From Desulfuromonadaceae bacterium (GTDB lineage: Bacteria > Desulfobacterota > Desulfuromonadia > Desulfuromonadales > Geopsychrobacteraceae), in assembly GCA_016744555.1 (NCBI GenBank), contig JADGED010000069.1:1-10974 (forward strand): a stretch of 10,974 bases of DNA. The letters run 5' to 3'. The translations under genes and the position numbers were made by a program. Below the pieces are notes generated by a model. The model did not search any database and was not told the DNA's origin. It saw only the letters and a program-made list of their open reading frames with translations. Of the stretch, positions 10,150 through 10,974 are shown in pieces (positions within the stretch are counted from its first letter, which is position 1; each line of letters begins with the position of its first letter).

Positions 10150-10974
10150 TTACTCTTCTGTTTCTGGACTTTCGTCTTCTGAGCCTAGGTTTTCATCCTC
10201 TTCAGCAGTTTCAACCACAGTGGCAGCTGCTTTGTGATGAAGGTGTTTTTCTTTTTCTTTGCGAGTAGCATAAATCAATATCTTTTTATCTGTATACGAT
10301 TCTACTTCGCCAGCAAAAGATTCAATTTTGAAATAGTCGTGAACCTTTGGAGATGCTTCCATGAAGAATTTGTTTAATTCTTGTACCTGGTCACGTTTCA
10401 GGCCCGCAGTCTTCGTCCATTCTTGAAAATCATGGGTTTTTGAAACTACTTGGATCTCTTGTAAAATAAGTTCAGAATTGTTGATCATTTCGGTCCACTC
10501 AGATTCGCTAAAAGGGCGTAAGTGAGTTGGGTTGCGCATTTTTTCCATGGTTTGAAAAAACTCAGCAATTTCCGGGTCTGAAGGTATCAACGTGTCCACT
10601 ATCATCATGCGACCACCACGACGTAGTACCCGGTGGAATTCGCGTAAAGCTTGCGGAACATCCTCAAAGTGGTGGGCTGCAATGCGACAAGTGAGTAAGG
10701 TAAACGAACCCGCCGGAAACGGCAAGTCTTCAGCATCAGCTTCCCTAAAGACAACATTGTCAACCTGACCTTCGTCGGCAATATGCTCTTGAGCTTTTTT
10801 GAGCATTTGCATGGTAAGGTCAGAAGCAACTACCTGTCTTACCATTGGCGCAAAGAAAAGGGCCATATGACCGCCACCACAAGCAACATCTAACATGTTA
10901 TCATCGTGAGATGGTTTGAGCATACGTGCCGCTTCTTCTAAGTCATCCCCAGTAGAAAAATGGGTAGCTTCAAC
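10150..10974 (-). CDS. Class I SAM-dependent methyltransferase (Methyltransf_11 type), N-terminus outside window
   Basis: The frame is open to the window edge, so the 274 visible residues lack the true start; the ATG at 10921-10923 is internal. Seen are the SAM-binding motif I MLDVACGGGH (27-36 of the fragment), DLT after the second strand, the motif around EADAEDLPFPAGSF, and the post-motif LREFHRVLRRGGRMMIVD, as in UbiE/BioC-like methyltransferases. No acceptor-specific motif is recognisable, so the substrate is unknown. The domain ends at about LIYATRK. After it a tail of about 37 residues (encoded by 10150-10263) is rich in Lys/His and then strongly acidic (AEEDENLGSEDESPETEE), which is unusual for the family and probably disordered. 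It converges on the thioredoxin-flavin gene with a shared terminator, and its upstream partners are not visible. Confidence 0.85.
   Translation of the reverse strand, partial: VEATHFSTGDDLEEAARMLKPSHDDNMLDVACGGGHMALFFAPMVRQVVASDLTMQMLKKAQEHIADEGQVDNVVFREADAEDLPFPAGSFTLLTCRIAAHHFEDVPQALREFHRVLRRGGRMMIVDTLIPSDPEIAEFFQTMEKMRNPTHLRPFSESEWTEMINNSELILQEIQVVSKTHDFQEWTKTAGLKRDQVQELNKFFMEASPKVHDYFKIESFAGEVESYTDKKILIYATRKEKEKHLHHKAAATVVETAEEDENLGSEDESPETEE

Overview
The window looks like chromosomal DNA from a member of the Desulfuromonadia (the Geobacter/Desulfuromonas/Pelobacter group). The main reasons are a citrate synthase of the eukaryotic (mitochondrial-like) type, known in bacteria mainly from Geobacteraceae and relatives, a sigma-54/NtrC-style regulatory setting, and an exported redox protein carrying a CxxCH motif. 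This assignment is inferred from gene content. No rRNA or tRNA gene is present to confirm it.

Left part (1-1690): the C-terminal end of phosphoribosyl-AMP cyclohydrolase (hisI), then the replicative helicase dnaB on the same strand. A perfect 20-bp palindrome sits between them. After dnaB, four tandem copies of a heptamer merge into a hairpin in the gap to the convergent ntrC gene. DnaB carries a Cys/Cys/Cys/His cluster in its RecA-like domain that may bind metal.

Middle-left (1691-5228, minus strand): a tight operon in the order dusB-ntrB-ntrC (2-nt gap, then ATGA overlap). This matches the nifR3-ntrB-ntrC order known from Alphaproteobacteria: a tRNA dihydrouridine synthase, a soluble PAS histidine kinase, and a sigma-54 activator with GAFTGA.

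Centre (5229-6951): a 346-bp divergent regulatory region leads into gltA. It holds an operator-like palindrome, a good extended -10/-35 promoter, and a leader of about 190 nt with three successive hairpins, two followed by T-runs. GltA has all three catalytic residues and ends at a textbook intrinsic terminator.

Right-centre (6952-8950): an exact match to the sigma-54 consensus, with an upstream inverted repeat, drives an alpha/beta-hydrolase-fold protein whose nucleophile serine is replaced by glycine, so it is probably catalytically dead. Beyond it, converging on it, is a 48-codon lipoprotein gene with a CPEC knuckle (8320-8466, minus). Opposite that gene's 3' end is a promoter plus structured stretch that could be a small or antisense RNA. 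The 484 bp before the next gene hold promoters and short repeats but no convincing gene.

Right end (8951-10974): an exported thioredoxin-fold protein (CPHC) that continues into a CxxCH motif and a C-terminal FMN_bind-like flavinylation motif, a candidate multi-cofactor periplasmic redox protein. A strong bidirectional terminator separates it from a class I SAM-dependent methyltransferase with an acidic tail, whose start lies beyond the window.

How they fit together: most of the window is housekeeping (histidine synthesis, replication, tRNA modification, TCA entry). The unusual content is the sigma-54-driven pseudo-hydrolase, the small lipoprotein with a possible antisense RNA, and the Trx/CxxCH/flavin fusion. 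No mobile element, CRISPR array or tRNA was seen.
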